From Clostridiales bacterium (GTDB taxonomy: Bacteria; Bacillota; Clostridia; Monoglobales; Monoglobaceae): a stretch of DNA of 20,761 nt. Made by a program: the position numbers and the translations under genes. Positions 13,009-20,761 of the stretch are shown piece by piece. Every line of letters begins with the position of its first letter. Position 1 is the stretch's first letter. The notes below the pieces were generated by a model that saw only the letters and a program-made list of their open reading frames with translations, was not told the origin of the DNA and did not search any database. The stretch covers positions 1-20,761 of the forward strand of contig JAEDLZ010000016.1 in the NCBI GenBank assembly GCA_016303265.1, in the 5' to 3' direction.

Positions 13009-13654
13009 ATTCAAAAATAAACAGCTGATTAAATGTGCCTTTACTCATATTTCATACGCAAACGAAAATAATATTGAAAGCAATCAGCGGCTGGAATTTT
13101 TAGGTGACAGTATTTTATCCTTCATAGTTGCGGAAAAGCTTTATGAGCTTTATCCGAAAGCGGACGAGGGAAATCTTACGAAAATGCGTGCGGCCTTGGT
13201 ATGCGAGAAATCTCTTGCCCAAAAGGCGTCGGCGCTGGGGCTTGGCGAGCAGCTTGTGTTCGGAAAAAGCGAGTCCCGCAGCGACGGCTTACATAAGTCA
13301 TCCATACTTTGTGATACCTTTGAAGCGGTCTTAGGCGCAATATTTTTAGACGGCGGAATTGAGCCTGCAAAAAACTGGGTTATGAAAGTTTTTGACGGCG
13401 ATTTTGAGAATACGGAGCGTATTGATTTGACGAATTACAAATCGGAGCTTCAAAGCTATTACCAGAAAAAAGAGAAACGCAGAAATATGATTTCCTATAA
13501 GCTGAAGGAGCGCAAGGGCCCCGACCATAACCCGCAGTTTACGGTCAATGTTTATGTTGACGGAAGGCTTATGGGCGAGGGAACGGGAAATAACCTAAAA
13601 TCTGCCGAACAGCTTGCCGCAAAAGAGGCGCTTAAAAAGAGCAGTGGGAAATGA
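12992..13654 (+). CDS. rnc: Ribonuclease III
   Basis: 220 aa. The endonuclease domain (about 1-145) has the signature NQRLEFLGDS (31-40), with metal ligands E35, D39, D108 and E111 (ILCDTFEAVLGA). A double-stranded RNA-binding domain occupies about 148-218, ending SAEQLAAKEALKK. The enzyme cleaves double-stranded RNA, including the 16S and 23S precursor stems. In-frame stop codon TAA at 12968 limits any upstream start. ATG 12992 follows AAGGG by 5 nt. It lies downstream of the acpP terminator. No strong promoter is evident in 12900-12940, though several AT-rich -10-like words exist. acpP-rnc adjacency is widespread in bacteria. Confidence 0.95.
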   Translation: MNLGYEFKNKQLIKCAFTHISYANENNIESNQRLEFLGDSILSFIVAEKLYELYPKADEGNLTKMRAALVCEKSLAQKASALGLGEQLVFGKSESRSDGLHKSSILCDTFEAVLGAIFLDGGIEPAKNWVMKVFDGDFENTERIDLTNYKSELQSYYQKKEKRRNMISYKLKERKGPDHNPQFTVNVYVDGRLMGEGTGNNLKSAEQLAAKEALKKSSGK

Positions 13655-13663
13655 GGCGGAAAA

Positions 13664-14632
13664 ATGAGAAAGTATAATCTGCCGATTTTTATACCCCACC
13701 TCGGATGTCCGCATGACTGCGCTTTTTGCAACCAGCGGAAAATAACCGGCAAGGATTCGGATATAACTCCCGCTCAGGCTGAGAACATGATAAGGGAATA
13801 TCTTGAAACCACCGAGAATGATTCCAAAATTGAGGCGGCGTTTTTCGGCGGTAGCTTTACGGGTATGAGCAGGGCGGTTCAGGAAGAATTTTTAAAGGCG
13901 GCGGATAAATTCAAAGACCGTCTTGCCGGGATAAGGATTTCAACACGACCTGATTATATATCCGAAGAAATTCTTGATTTACTGGAGAAATATGAGGTTA
14001 CGGAGATTGAGCTTGGGGCGCAGAGCTCGGATGATGAGGTTCTTAAAATCAACCGGCGGGGTCACACCTTTTCGGACACGGTTCGTGCGGCAAAGCTGAT
14101 AAAATCAAGAGGTATAGGGCTTGGACTTCAGATGATGCTCGGTATGGCGGGCTCTGATGAAGAAAAGGATTTGAAAACCGTTCGCGATATTATCGCCCTT
14201 AAGCCCGATTCGACCAGAATTTATCCTACTCTTGTTCTGAAGGGCACGGCGCTTGAAAAAATGAATTATAAGCCCTACTCTCTTGAAAAGGCGGTTGATG
14301 TTGCCGCAAAGGCGATTGAGCTGTTTGAAGAAAATCATGTCACAATCCTCAGAATAGGGCTGCATGAGAGCGAGGACTTAAAAGACGGAAGCGTTGTATC
14401 GGGCCCGTACCACCCTGCCTTCGGAGAGCTGGCAAGAAGCCGCGTGTGGCGGAACAAAGTTGAGAAAATGATACTCGGCGGCGGGTTTGACGGGGAAATC
14501 GAATGTCTGCCGTCGGAGGTTTCCAAAATCATTGGCCATAAAAAAGCGAATAAAATTTATTTTAAGGAAAAATATAATATTGATATAAAGCCCGTTATGA
14601 AAGGGGAAAGTGATGGAACGAAGCAAAATTGA
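13664..14632 (+). CDS. Elp3-like radical SAM protein
   Basis: 322 aa. The radical SAM cluster is C15-x3-C19-x2-C22 in PHLGCPHDCAFCNQ. AAFFGGSFTGM is the glycine-rich SAM-binding strand, STRPDYI and IELGAQSSDDEVL are the Elp3-type core motifs, and the domain runs to about residue 250. The C-terminal GNAT acetyltransferase domain of true Elp3 is absent. A short unassigned tail (about 250-322) replaces it. This gene type sits between rnc and smc in many Clostridia. Its substrate is unproven, and a tRNA or other RNA modification is a reasonable guess from Elp3 kinship. It starts 9 nt after rnc with GAGGCGG upstream, so the two are co-transcribed. Here smc and ftsY do not follow. Confidence 0.85.
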   Translation: MRKYNLPIFIPHLGCPHDCAFCNQRKITGKDSDITPAQAENMIREYLETTENDSKIEAAFFGGSFTGMSRAVQEEFLKAADKFKDRLAGIRISTRPDYISEEILDLLEKYEVTEIELGAQSSDDEVLKINRRGHTFSDTVRAAKLIKSRGIGLGLQMMLGMAGSDEEKDLKTVRDIIALKPDSTRIYPTLVLKGTALEKMNYKPYSLEKAVDVAAKAIELFEENHVTILRIGLHESEDLKDGSVVSGPYHPAFGELARSRVWRNKVEKMILGGGFDGEIECLPSEVSKIIGHKKANKIYFKEKYNIDIKPVMKGESDGTKQN

Positions 14633-14780
14633 CCGTATAAACGAGCTGGCAGGAAAGGCAAAGAGCGTCGGACTGACGCCTGATGAAATAAAGGAAAGGG
14701 ACAGGCTTCGCAAGGAGTATTTGGCGGCAGTAAGAAAAAATCTCCGCACTCAGCTTGAAAATATAGAATTTAAGGATTGA
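14613..14780 (+). CDS. DUF896 (YnzC-family) small protein
   Basis: 55 aa, starting MERSKIDRINELAGKAK and containing LTPDEIKERDRLRKEYL and a terminal LENIEFKD. This matches the compact two-helix DUF896/UPF0291 fold known from B. subtilis YnzC. The family's molecular function is not established. In B. subtilis ynzC is in the LexA-controlled yneA operon, which suggests but does not prove a stress link. The gene overlaps the last 20 bases of the radical SAM gene and has AAAGGGG 7 nt upstream, so it is translationally coupled to it. It lies in the position where smc is often found. Confidence 0.88.
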   Translation: MERSKIDRINELAGKAKSVGLTPDEIKERDRLRKEYLAAVRKNLRTQLENIEFKD

Positions 14781-14935
14781 ACCTGCGGATTGGTTTAGAA
14801 ATAAGGATAACATTGCCGCAAACAGCGCTTAAACGGCACAGCGGATGCCAAGTGCGGAATTTGCGGGAAATTCCGCAGTCATGGATTTATGCGGAACATT
14901 TTTCGCGCCATGAGGCGCCTGAGTCTGTAAAACAC
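14781..14935 (+). other. Intergenic stretch with two hairpins, upstream of the Asp23 promoter
   Basis: A perfect 10-bp stem TGCGGAATTT-GCGGG-AAATTCCGCA (14853-14877) and a second hairpin GCGCC-ATGA-GGCGC (14905-14918) follow the DUF896 gene. Neither is followed by a U run, so they are not classic terminators, but either could end the rnc transcript. No small gene is convincing here. Confidence 0.4.
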
Positions 14936-14964
14936 TTGACAAAATCAAAAAAATGGGGTATTGT
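14936..14964 (+). promoter_or_regulatory. Sigma-A promoter of the Asp23-FakA-like unit
   Basis: A perfect TTGACA (14936-14941), a 17-nt spacer and TATTGT (14959-14964). The expected start near 14971 gives a leader of about 85 nt, very AT-rich, with a partial palindrome AACAT-N8-ATGTT just downstream of the start. Confidence 0.82.
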
Positions 14965-15054
14965 GTTACCGGGAACATATTATATAATGTTAAATTGTGC
15001 ATAATATATTTCATAATGATGTTTAAAATAAGTTTCGGAAAGGAAAGGGTTCAT

Positions 15055-15405
15055 ATGGCGGTTATAAAACAGAATGAACGCGGAAGGGTCAGAATTTCAA
15101 ATGCGGTAATTGCAAAGCTTGCGGGTTATGCGACGACCTCCTGCTACGGGGTTGTCGGGATGTCCATGCGGAGCGGAAAGGACGGCGTTGCGAGACTTCT
15201 TAAAATGGAAAATATAGATAAAGGAATTAAGGTTAAAATCGAAGACAATGTAATTCACATTGCCCTTTATATAATTGTGGCGTACGGGGTCAATATCCGG
15301 ACAATCGGAGAAACCATACAAAACAGCGTTAAATATGCTGTTGAGAAGGCGCTGGGGATAGAAGTCGGGAATATTATCGTTAATGTAGAAGGCGTCAGAG
15401 AGTAA
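15055..15405 (+). CDS. Asp23/Gls24 family envelope-stress protein (YloU-like)
   Basis: 116 aa. The whole protein is one Asp23 domain: a basic N-terminus, then VRISNAVIAKLAGYAT, YGVVGMS, the IHIALYIIVAYGVNI strand and a terminal VGNIIVNVEGVR. Asp23 proteins are abundant and soluble, and in Staphylococcus they associate with the membrane and respond to cell-wall stress. The short YloU-type members have no defined activity. ATG 15055 has GGAAAGG 9 nt upstream. An in-frame ATG at 14953 lies inside the promoter and is rejected. The 19-nt gap to the DAK2 gene is the conserved yloU-yloV pairing, hinting at a shared role in lipid or envelope homeostasis. Confidence 0.9.
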   Translation: MAVIKQNERGRVRISNAVIAKLAGYATTSCYGVVGMSMRSGKDGVARLLKMENIDKGIKVKIEDNVIHIALYIIVAYGVNIRTIGETIQNSVKYAVEKALGIEVGNIIVNVEGVRE

Positions 15406-15424
15406 GACGGTAAGAGGTGCATAA

Positions 15425-17053
15425 ATGAAAACTATAAATTCAGAGCTTATAAGGCTTATGATAAAGTCTGCTGCCAATAATCTGAAAAACAATAAAAAAA
15501 TGATTAACGACCTGAATGTTTTTCCTGTGCCTGACGGAGATACGGGAACGAACATGAGTATGACCTTCAGCGGGGCGCAGAGCGGCATAGCTGATTTTGA
15601 GGGCGGCTGCGGTAAAATGATTTCCGCTCTTTATAAGGCGGCTATCCGCAGTGCAAGGGGAAATTCGGGCGTTATTTTATCCCAGGTTATAAGAGGCATT
15701 TCAATCGGACTTAAGGGCGTAAACGACGGTATTACGGTTGAGGATATAAAAAATGCGGCGGTTTCCGCCAAAAAGTCCGCCTATGATGCGGTTATGAAGC
15801 CCACAGAGGGGACGATTCTGACAGTTGTCCGCCATATTGCGGAGTTTGCTGAGGAAAATTATACGGAATTTGAGGAGGCAGACGAGTTCTTGTTCGCACT
15901 TTTTGAAAGGGGCAGCGAGAGCCTTGCCTCAACACCCGAGTTGCTGCCCGTTCTGAAACAGGCAGGAGTTGTCGATGCAGGCGGCAAGGGCGTTATGGTG
16001 CTTTTTGAGGGGCTTTGCTATGCTGTGAAGAATAATGCGGCAATAGAATGTGAAGATGATGAAGAGGGTGCGGCGCAGACGGTTAAATCCGTTGATAATG
16101 CGGATATAAAATTCATGTATTGCACGGAGTTTATCATAAACAAAACAAAGACCAGAAAAACCACCCAGTTCACAGCGGCAATCAAGGACAAAGGCGACTG
16201 TATGCTTGTTATAGAGGATGATGAAATAGTTAAGGTTCACATCCACACAAACCATCCGGGCAAGGTCATTGAAGAGGCGATAAAGCTGGGCGAGCTTACG
16301 AACCTTAAGATTGATAATATGAAGTATCAGCATGACGAAAAGCTGGATATGACGGATATTGCGGGGAAAACTGAGGAAAAAGAGGAGAAAGCTCCCGAAA
16401 AATATGGATTTGTGGCCGTTTCGGCAGGAGATGGGATAGCCGAAGTATTCCACCAGCTTGGCGTTAACGAAATTGTCGAGGGCGGTCAGACCATGAATCC
16501 GAGCACTCAGGATATTCTTGACGCAGTTGATAAGGTAAATGCAAAGAATGTATTTATTCTTCCGAACAATAAAAATATAATTATGGCGGCGGAGCAGGTA
16601 AATGCTCTGACTGACAAGAATGTCATTGTTATTAAAACAGACAATGTTCCGAGGGGCATATCGGCAATGATGGGATTTGACCCGGGTGCAGAGCCTGAGG
16701 AAAATGCGGAAGCTATGACGGATATGTCAGGGGGCGTGAAGTGCGGTCAGCTCACCTTTGCGGCAAGAGATACGGAGGTTGACGGCGTAGAAATCCATGA
16801 GGGCGACATTATGGGGCTTGGCCCTGACGGAATCGAGGTCGTAGGCGACGAGCTTTCAAAGTGTGCCTGTGAACTTGTGGAAAACCTTGTTGACGATGAC
16901 TCCGGCGTGATTTCGGTTTATTACGGCGCAGAGGTCAGCGAGGATGACGCCAATGCCCTAAAAAGTGAACTTGAGGAGAAATATTCCGATATGGATGTCG
17001 CTTTGTATTACGGAGGACAGCCGATATATTATTATATAGTTTCAGTGGAGTAA
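15425..17053 (+). CDS. fakA: DAK2-domain fatty acid kinase, FakA/YloV type
   Basis: 542 aa. The N-terminal DhaL/DAK2 nucleotide-binding domain (about 1-200) has PVPDGDTGTNM (35-44), whose aspartates D37 and D39 hold Mg-ATP, plus the SARGNSGVILSQ loop. A middle domain (about 215-310) contains the CTEFII and VHIHTNHPG blocks, and the C-terminal domain (about 325-542) has ILPNNKNIIMAAEQ. FakA phosphorylates a fatty acid held by a separate FakB (DegV-family) protein to make acyl-phosphate for PlsX/PlsY and for signalling. No FakB is in the window. GGTGC-type weak ribosome site before ATG. The last residues run to a stop 150 nt before recG, with a hairpin in the gap. Confidence 0.88.
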   Translation: MKTINSELIRLMIKSAANNLKNNKKMINDLNVFPVPDGDTGTNMSMTFSGAQSGIADFEGGCGKMISALYKAAIRSARGNSGVILSQVIRGISIGLKGVNDGITVEDIKNAAVSAKKSAYDAVMKPTEGTILTVVRHIAEFAEENYTEFEEADEFLFALFERGSESLASTPELLPVLKQAGVVDAGGKGVMVLFEGLCYAVKNNAAIECEDDEEGAAQTVKSVDNADIKFMYCTEFIINKTKTRKTTQFTAAIKDKGDCMLVIEDDEIVKVHIHTNHPGKVIEEAIKLGELTNLKIDNMKYQHDEKLDMTDIAGKTEEKEEKAPEKYGFVAVSAGDGIAEVFHQLGVNEIVEGGQTMNPSTQDILDAVDKVNAKNVFILPNNKNIIMAAEQVNALTDKNVIVIKTDNVPRGISAMMGFDPGAEPEENAEAMTDMSGGVKCGQLTFAARDTEVDGVEIHEGDIMGLGPDGIEVVGDELSKCACELVENLVDDDSGVISVYYGAEVSEDDANALKSELEEKYSDMDVALYYGGQPIYYYIVSVE

Positions 17054-17110
17054 GAATCCGGGCTTTTTATGCAGAATATGGAGATTTCGGAATCTGCTTG
17101 CAGCGGAGAT

Positions 17111-17139
17111 AAAGCGGCAATGTTTTTCATTGCCGCTTT
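17111..17139 (+). terminator. Hairpin between fakA-like gene and recG
   Basis: A 12-bp perfect stem AAAGCGGCAATG/CATTGCCGCTTT with a TTTTT loop. It is followed by AAAAAATT, not a long U run, so termination is likely partial. Its position between two genes whose coupling is not obvious fits an attenuating or mRNA-end-protecting hairpin. It also argues against the in-frame upstream recG starts. Confidence 0.5.
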
Positions 17140-17203
17140 AAAAAATTATAAACGGGTACGAATCGGAAAGGTAAAAAATATAAACGGTCGGGAGATGATT
17201 AAA

Positions 17204-19258
17204 GTGAAGCTGAGCGACAGCATAAAATACATAAAAGGCGTTGGAGAAAAGCGCGCCAAAATTTTTGGAAAGCTGGGAATCAAAACCGTATCTGATTTGC
17301 TTTATCATCTTCCCAGAGATTATGAGGACAGGTCGGAGATAAAAAATATCTGTGATTTGATTGACGGTGAGAATGTTTGCGTTATGGGCAGACTTACAGG
17401 TTTTCCCAGGAGCTTTCGCAGCAAAAATCGTCTTACTGTGACTCAGGCCGCAATAAGTGACGGCACGGCGGTTATGAAAATTACTTGGTTTAACGCCAAA
17501 TATGTGGAAAATCAGCTTCGGGGGGACTGTGATTTCGTATTTTTCGGGACAGTCACACACAGGGGGCAGCTTGCCGAAATGGTTAACCCCGTTATTGAGC
17601 CTTATGACGGAAAAGGGAGAAAGACGGGGCGTATTGTCCCCATATATCCCTTAACGGCGGGACTTTCCCAGTATATGGTGAGGTCGGCGGTGGAAAATGC
17701 GTTCTCCTGCCTTGACGAAAAAATAAAGGAAACCGTTCCTCAGGACATAAGGAAAAAATGCTCGCTTATTTCAACGGAGGAGGCGATGCATGAAATACAT
17801 AATCCGACAAATTTCGACAATTTCAGAAAAGCAAAGTATACCCTGACCTTTGAGGAGCTGCTGGTTATGCAGACGGGGATTCAGATGCTTAAGGGCAGCC
17901 GGGAAAAATGTTATTGCGAGGCATTTTCCGATGTAAAGTGTGTTGCTGAATTCGCCAAATCCCTTGATTTTGAACTGACAAATGCGCAAAAAAGGGTTAT
18001 AAACGAAATATGCGGTGATTTAAGGAAAAATATTCCGATGAACAGACTTGTTCAGGGGGATGTGGGCTCCGGAAAAACAGTTGTCGCGGCGGCGGCAATG
18101 TTTGCGGCGGTTAAATCGGGATTTCAGGCGGCAATGATGGCACCGACCGAAATTTTGGCAAAGCAGCATTATAAAACCTTCTCGAAAATGTTTGAAAATT
18201 GGGGCATAAGGGTTGTGCTGATAGTAGGAGGAAAAAGCAAAGCGAAGGACGAAATACTCGAAAAAACAGCAAAAGGCGAGGCGGATATTGTTGTGGGAAC
18301 GCATGCCGTTTTGACGGAGAGCGTGAAATTTAAAAATCTTGCCCTTGCGGTGACGGACGAACAGCATCGTTTTGGCGTTAAGCAGAGAGCGAATCTTGCC
18401 GGGAAGGGCAAAAATGTTCATACTCTTGTTATGACGGCGACTCCGATACCGAGGACGCTTTCCCTGATTTTGTACGGTGATTTGGATGTTTCCGTAATTG
18501 ATGAGCTCCCCCCGGGCAGGAAAGAGGTGAAAACCTATGCTTTGGGCGAAAATATGAGGGCGAGGGTATACAAGTTTATTAAGGATAAGATAGGCGAGGG
18601 CCGGCAGGTATACATTGTATGTCCCCTTGTGGAAGAGAGCGAAATTATGGAGGCAAAAGCGGCGGAGGAATATGCCAAAAGCCTCTCTGAAGGTGATTTT
18701 AAAAATTACCGAATCGGGGTTTTATACGGAAGAATGAAGGCAAAGGATAAGGACGCCGTAATGCGGAATTTTGCGGACGGAGATATAGATATACTGGTTT
18801 CAACAACCGTTATAGAGGTTGGGGTCGATGTGCCCAATGCCTCGGTTATGGTAATCGAAAATGCGGAGCGGTTCGGTCTTTCTCAGCTGCACCAGCTTCG
18901 GGGCAGAATAAGGCGGGGAGTTCACGACGCTTTTTGCATAATGTTTTGCAGTTCGGGCGGTGAAGTTGCCCGTGAGAGAATGAAAATTATGTGTGAAACC
19001 AACGACGGCTTTAAAATTTCGGAGAAGGACCTGCTCCTTAGAGGGCCGGGCGAATTTTTCGGCGTAAGACAGCACGGTCTGCCCGAACTTAAAATTGCAA
19101 ATCTTTCCGAGGATATGGATATACTTAAAATGGCGGGTCTTGCCGCCGAGGAAATAATCGCAAAGGACAAAAATCTTGAAAATCCCGAAAATCAAAACCT
19201 TAAGGCGAGAGTTACGGCACGGTTTGAGGAGGTAGGCGGCAGGGGAATACTCAATTAA
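17204..19258 (+). CDS. recG: ATP-dependent DNA helicase RecG
   Basis: 684 aa from the chosen GTG start, the normal RecG length. The N-terminal wedge domain includes IKYIKGVGEKRA and the YHLPRDYEDRS block. Helicase motif I GDVGSGKT is at 285-292 (K291), motif II DEQH at 385-388 and motif III TATPIPRT soon after. The C-terminal helicase lobe has QLHQLRGRIRRG, followed by the TRG-like LLLRGPGEFFGVRQHG. RecG remodels stalled forks and Holliday junctions and unwinds D- and R-loops. Upstream in-frame starts at 17069 (45 extra residues across a hairpin) and ATG 17195 are disfavoured. GGGAG at 17190-17194 is well spaced only for GTG 17204. Asp23-FakA-recG order is common in Firmicutes. Confidence 0.95.
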   Translation: MKLSDSIKYIKGVGEKRAKIFGKLGIKTVSDLLYHLPRDYEDRSEIKNICDLIDGENVCVMGRLTGFPRSFRSKNRLTVTQAAISDGTAVMKITWFNAKYVENQLRGDCDFVFFGTVTHRGQLAEMVNPVIEPYDGKGRKTGRIVPIYPLTAGLSQYMVRSAVENAFSCLDEKIKETVPQDIRKKCSLISTEEAMHEIHNPTNFDNFRKAKYTLTFEELLVMQTGIQMLKGSREKCYCEAFSDVKCVAEFAKSLDFELTNAQKRVINEICGDLRKNIPMNRLVQGDVGSGKTVVAAAAMFAAVKSGFQAAMMAPTEILAKQHYKTFSKMFENWGIRVVLIVGGKSKAKDEILEKTAKGEADIVVGTHAVLTESVKFKNLALAVTDEQHRFGVKQRANLAGKGKNVHTLVMTATPIPRTLSLILYGDLDVSVIDELPPGRKEVKTYALGENMRARVYKFIKDKIGEGRQVYIVCPLVEESEIMEAKAAEEYAKSLSEGDFKNYRIGVLYGRMKAKDKDAVMRNFADGDIDILVSTTVIEVGVDVPNASVMVIENAERFGLSQLHQLRGRIRRGVHDAFCIMFCSSGGEVARERMKIMCETNDGFKISEKDLLLRGPGEFFGVRQHGLPELKIANLSEDMDILKMAGLAAEEIIAKDKNLENPENQNLKARVTARFEEVGGRGILN

Positions 19259-19263
19259 AACGG

Positions 19264-19292
19264 TTGACAAGGGAGCGTTAATATTATATAAT
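19264..19292 (+). promoter_or_regulatory. Perfect-consensus sigma-A promoter of lepA
   Basis: TTGACA (19264-19269), a 17-nt spacer and TATAAT (19287-19292): all 12 consensus bases match. It begins 6 bp after the recG stop. The start is expected near 19299, leaving about 155 nt of leader. Confidence 0.92.
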
Positions 19293-19298
19293 AAACAC

Positions 19299-19453
19299 AT
19301 ATGCAGAATAAGGTTTTGCCTTAATAATCTCATGTAATTATTTGAACGAAATTGAGGCAAACGGCAGCAGTTTTGCTTATGCAATAATGAGGCGGAAGCT
19401 GCATTATTTTAAGGCATACTTTGCTGCCGCTGTATATCGGAAGGAATGCATAA
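19299..19453 (+). promoter_or_regulatory. Long structured 5' leader of lepA
   Basis: Two stems can stack directly on each other. TTTGCCTTAAT (19315-19325) pairs with ATTGAGGCAAA (19351-19361, one G-U), and CGGCAGCA (19362-19369) pairs with TGCTGCCG (19422-19429). Inside the second, TTGC/GCAA and an overlapping AATAATG/CATTATT helix are mutually exclusive, so alternative folds exist. The ribosome site GGAAGGA follows closely. I match it to no riboswitch, T-box or ribosomal-protein leader that I know. Confidence 0.45.
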
Positions 19454-20761
19454 ATGAACGATTATCAGAATAAAATAAGGAATTTTTCAATTATTGCCCA
19501 TATTGACCACGGAAAGTCCACCCTTGCGGACCGTTTGCTGGAAATAACGGGGGCTTTGACTCAGCGTGAGATGCAGGAGCAGATACTTGACAATATGGAG
19601 CTTGAACGGGAAAGAGGAATAACCATTAAGGCTCGTGCCGTCAAGCTGATATATAAGGCAAAGGACGGGGAGGAATATATACTTAATCTTATCGACACCC
19701 CCGGCCATGTGGATTTTAACTATGAGGTTTCAAGAAGCCTCGCCGCCTGCGAGGGCGCCGTTTTGGTGGTTGACGCGGCGCAGGGTATTGAGGCGCAGAC
19801 TCTGGCGAACACCTACCTTGCCATGGAGCACGACCTTGAAATTGTTCCCGTTATAAATAAAATTGACCTGCCCAGCGCCCAGCCGGAGGCAGTAAGACAG
19901 GAAATTGACGATGTTATAGGTATAAACGCCGATAAGGCTCCGCTTATATCCGCAAAAAACGGCATAAATGTCGACGAGGTTTTAGAGCGTATCGTAGAGC
20001 TTGTTCCGCCGCCGGGCGGCGACCCCGGTGCGCCGCTTAAAGCGCTTATATTCGATTCTTATTATGACAGCTACAAAGGGGTTATCGTGTATGTGCGCCT
20101 TATGGACGGGTCGCTTAAGCCCGGTATGCGCATAAAAATGATGGCAACAGGTGCGGAATTTGATGTTGTCGAAGTGGGATACCTTCACCCGTCGGGGATG
20201 CTTGCTTCAGGCGAAATTAAGGCGGGCGAGGTCGGATATATTGCGGCGAGCATTAAAAATGTCCGTGATGTCCATGTGGGCGACACGGTTACGACCGCAC
20301 GGGACGGGGCGAAGGACCCTCTTCCGGGCTATAAAGAGGTAAAACCTATGGTGTACAGCGGCATTTATCCTGCCGACGGGGCGAGGTACGATGATTTGCG
20401 CGACGCTTTGGAGAAGCTTCGACTAAACGATGCAGCGCTGAGCTTTGACGCAGAAACCTCGGTCGCTTTGGGATTTGGATTTCGCTGCGGATTTCTGGGG
20501 CTTTTGCATATGGAAATTATACAGGAGCGGCTGGAGAGGGAATATAATCTTGATTTGGTTACAACAGCCCCTTCGGTTGAATATAAGGTCATAAAAACCG
20601 ACAAAACGGTGGAAAACATTTCCAATCCCACAAATCTTCCCGACGCAGGCTCGATTGACTATATGGAAGAACCTGTCGTCCGCGCGGATATTATGACTCC
20701 CAAAGAGTATGTGGGCAGCATTATGGAGCTGTGCCAGGAGCGTCGGGGAAATTATATTGAT
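19454..20761 (+). CDS. lepA: Elongation factor 4 (LepA), 3' end beyond the window
   Basis: 436 codons visible of a family of about 600 residues; the frame is open to the last base. The G domain has AHIDHGKST (15-23, P-loop), RERGITIKA (switch I), DTPGH (switch II) and NKID. Next come the GAPLKALIFDSYYD start of domain II, and GFGFRCGFLGLLHMEI plus VVRADIMTP of domains III and V. LepA is a membrane-associated translational GTPase linked to back-translocation and 30S maturation. The AHIDHGKST plus RCGFLGLLH combination distinguishes it from EF-G and TypA. ATG 19454 has GGAAGGA 8-9 nt upstream. It has its own strong promoter and a long structured leader. The unique C-terminal domain lies outside the window. 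Confidence 0.97.
   Translation, partial: MNDYQNKIRNFSIIAHIDHGKSTLADRLLEITGALTQREMQEQILDNMELERERGITIKARAVKLIYKAKDGEEYILNLIDTPGHVDFNYEVSRSLAACEGAVLVVDAAQGIEAQTLANTYLAMEHDLEIVPVINKIDLPSAQPEAVRQEIDDVIGINADKAPLISAKNGINVDEVLERIVELVPPPGGDPGAPLKALIFDSYYDSYKGVIVYVRLMDGSLKPGMRIKMMATGAEFDVVEVGYLHPSGMLASGEIKAGEVGYIAASIKNVRDVHVGDTVTTARDGAKDPLPGYKEVKPMVYSGIYPADGARYDDLRDALEKLRLNDAALSFDAETSVALGFGFRCGFLGLLHMEIIQERLEREYNLDLVTTAPSVEYKVIKTDKTVENISNPTNLPDAGSIDYMEEPVVRADIMTPKEYVGSIMELCQERRGNYID

Noticed and set aside
14953..15054. Asp23 start at ATG 14953
   Set aside because: This ATG lies within the -35/-10 spacer of the promoter, so it would not be in the transcript.
17069..17203. RecG start 45 residues upstream (729-aa form)
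   Set aside because: The extension crosses a strong hairpin, has no family similarity and makes the protein longer than RecG normally is; GTG 17204 has a well-spaced GGGAG.
1..20761. CRISPR array, insertion sequence, prophage or defence genes
   Set aside because: No regularly spaced repeats, transposase, integrase, restriction or phage-like protein was seen; every sizeable gene is chromosomal housekeeping or a known accessory family.

Overview
The window reads as a chromosomal housekeeping segment from a low-to-medium GC Gram-positive anaerobe. It is most likely a member of class Clostridia (Bacillota). The reasons are a DivIVA-family coiled-coil protein, an Asp23 protein next to a FakA/YloV-type DAK2 protein and then recG, an acpP-rnc-radical SAM (Elp3-like) run, a DUF896 (YnzC-type) micro-protein, a ThiI without a rhodanese domain paired with a cysteine desulfurase, strong AGGAGG-type ribosome sites and textbook sigma-A promoters. 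I cannot name genus or species. I see no insertion sequence, prophage, CRISPR array, toxin-antitoxin pair or defence island.

Left arm, minus strand (1-4737). A tRNA-Thr(CGT) has its own promoter and terminator. Next is an apparent three-gene unit, rsuA > pyridoxamine kinase > stalk/DHHW-domain secreted protein, which ends in a very long hairpin terminator. Upstream of it is a separately promoted HD-domain gene whose protein looks like a tandem duplication with a decayed N-terminal copy. At 4709-4773 two near-consensus promoters diverge, one for the HD gene (minus) and one for the divIVA-like gene (plus).

Middle, plus strand (4745-12542). A divIVA-like gene is followed by a 362-bp gene-free stretch full of inverted repeats. 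Then come iscS-type cysteine desulfurase + thiI (tRNA 4-thiouridine), a second repeat-rich gap, a CinA C-terminal-domain gene, and recA-recX-rimO-pgsA. The recA promoter starts inside the cinA stop codon, recX overlaps recA by four bases and rimO abuts recX.

Right arm, plus strand (12548-20761). acpP has its own promoter and terminator. It is followed by rnc, an Elp3-like radical SAM gene and an overlapping 55-aa DUF896 gene. Next come Asp23 + FakA-like DAK2 protein, then recG, and finally lepA, which runs off the window end. lepA has a perfect-consensus promoter and a roughly 155-nt leader that can fold extensively.

The genes cover RNA modification and processing (rsuA, thiI, rimO, rnc, tRNA), homologous recombination (recA, recX, recG), lipid synthesis (acpP, pgsA, FakA-like), translation (lepA) and cell shape (divIVA-like). 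I found no clearly new multi-gene system. The most unusual things are the duplicated HD protein, structured leaders in front of the HD gene and lepA, a perfect palindrome plus an overlapping micro-ORF at the rnc start, and two structured intergenic blocks that may be non-coding RNAs or dispersed repeats.
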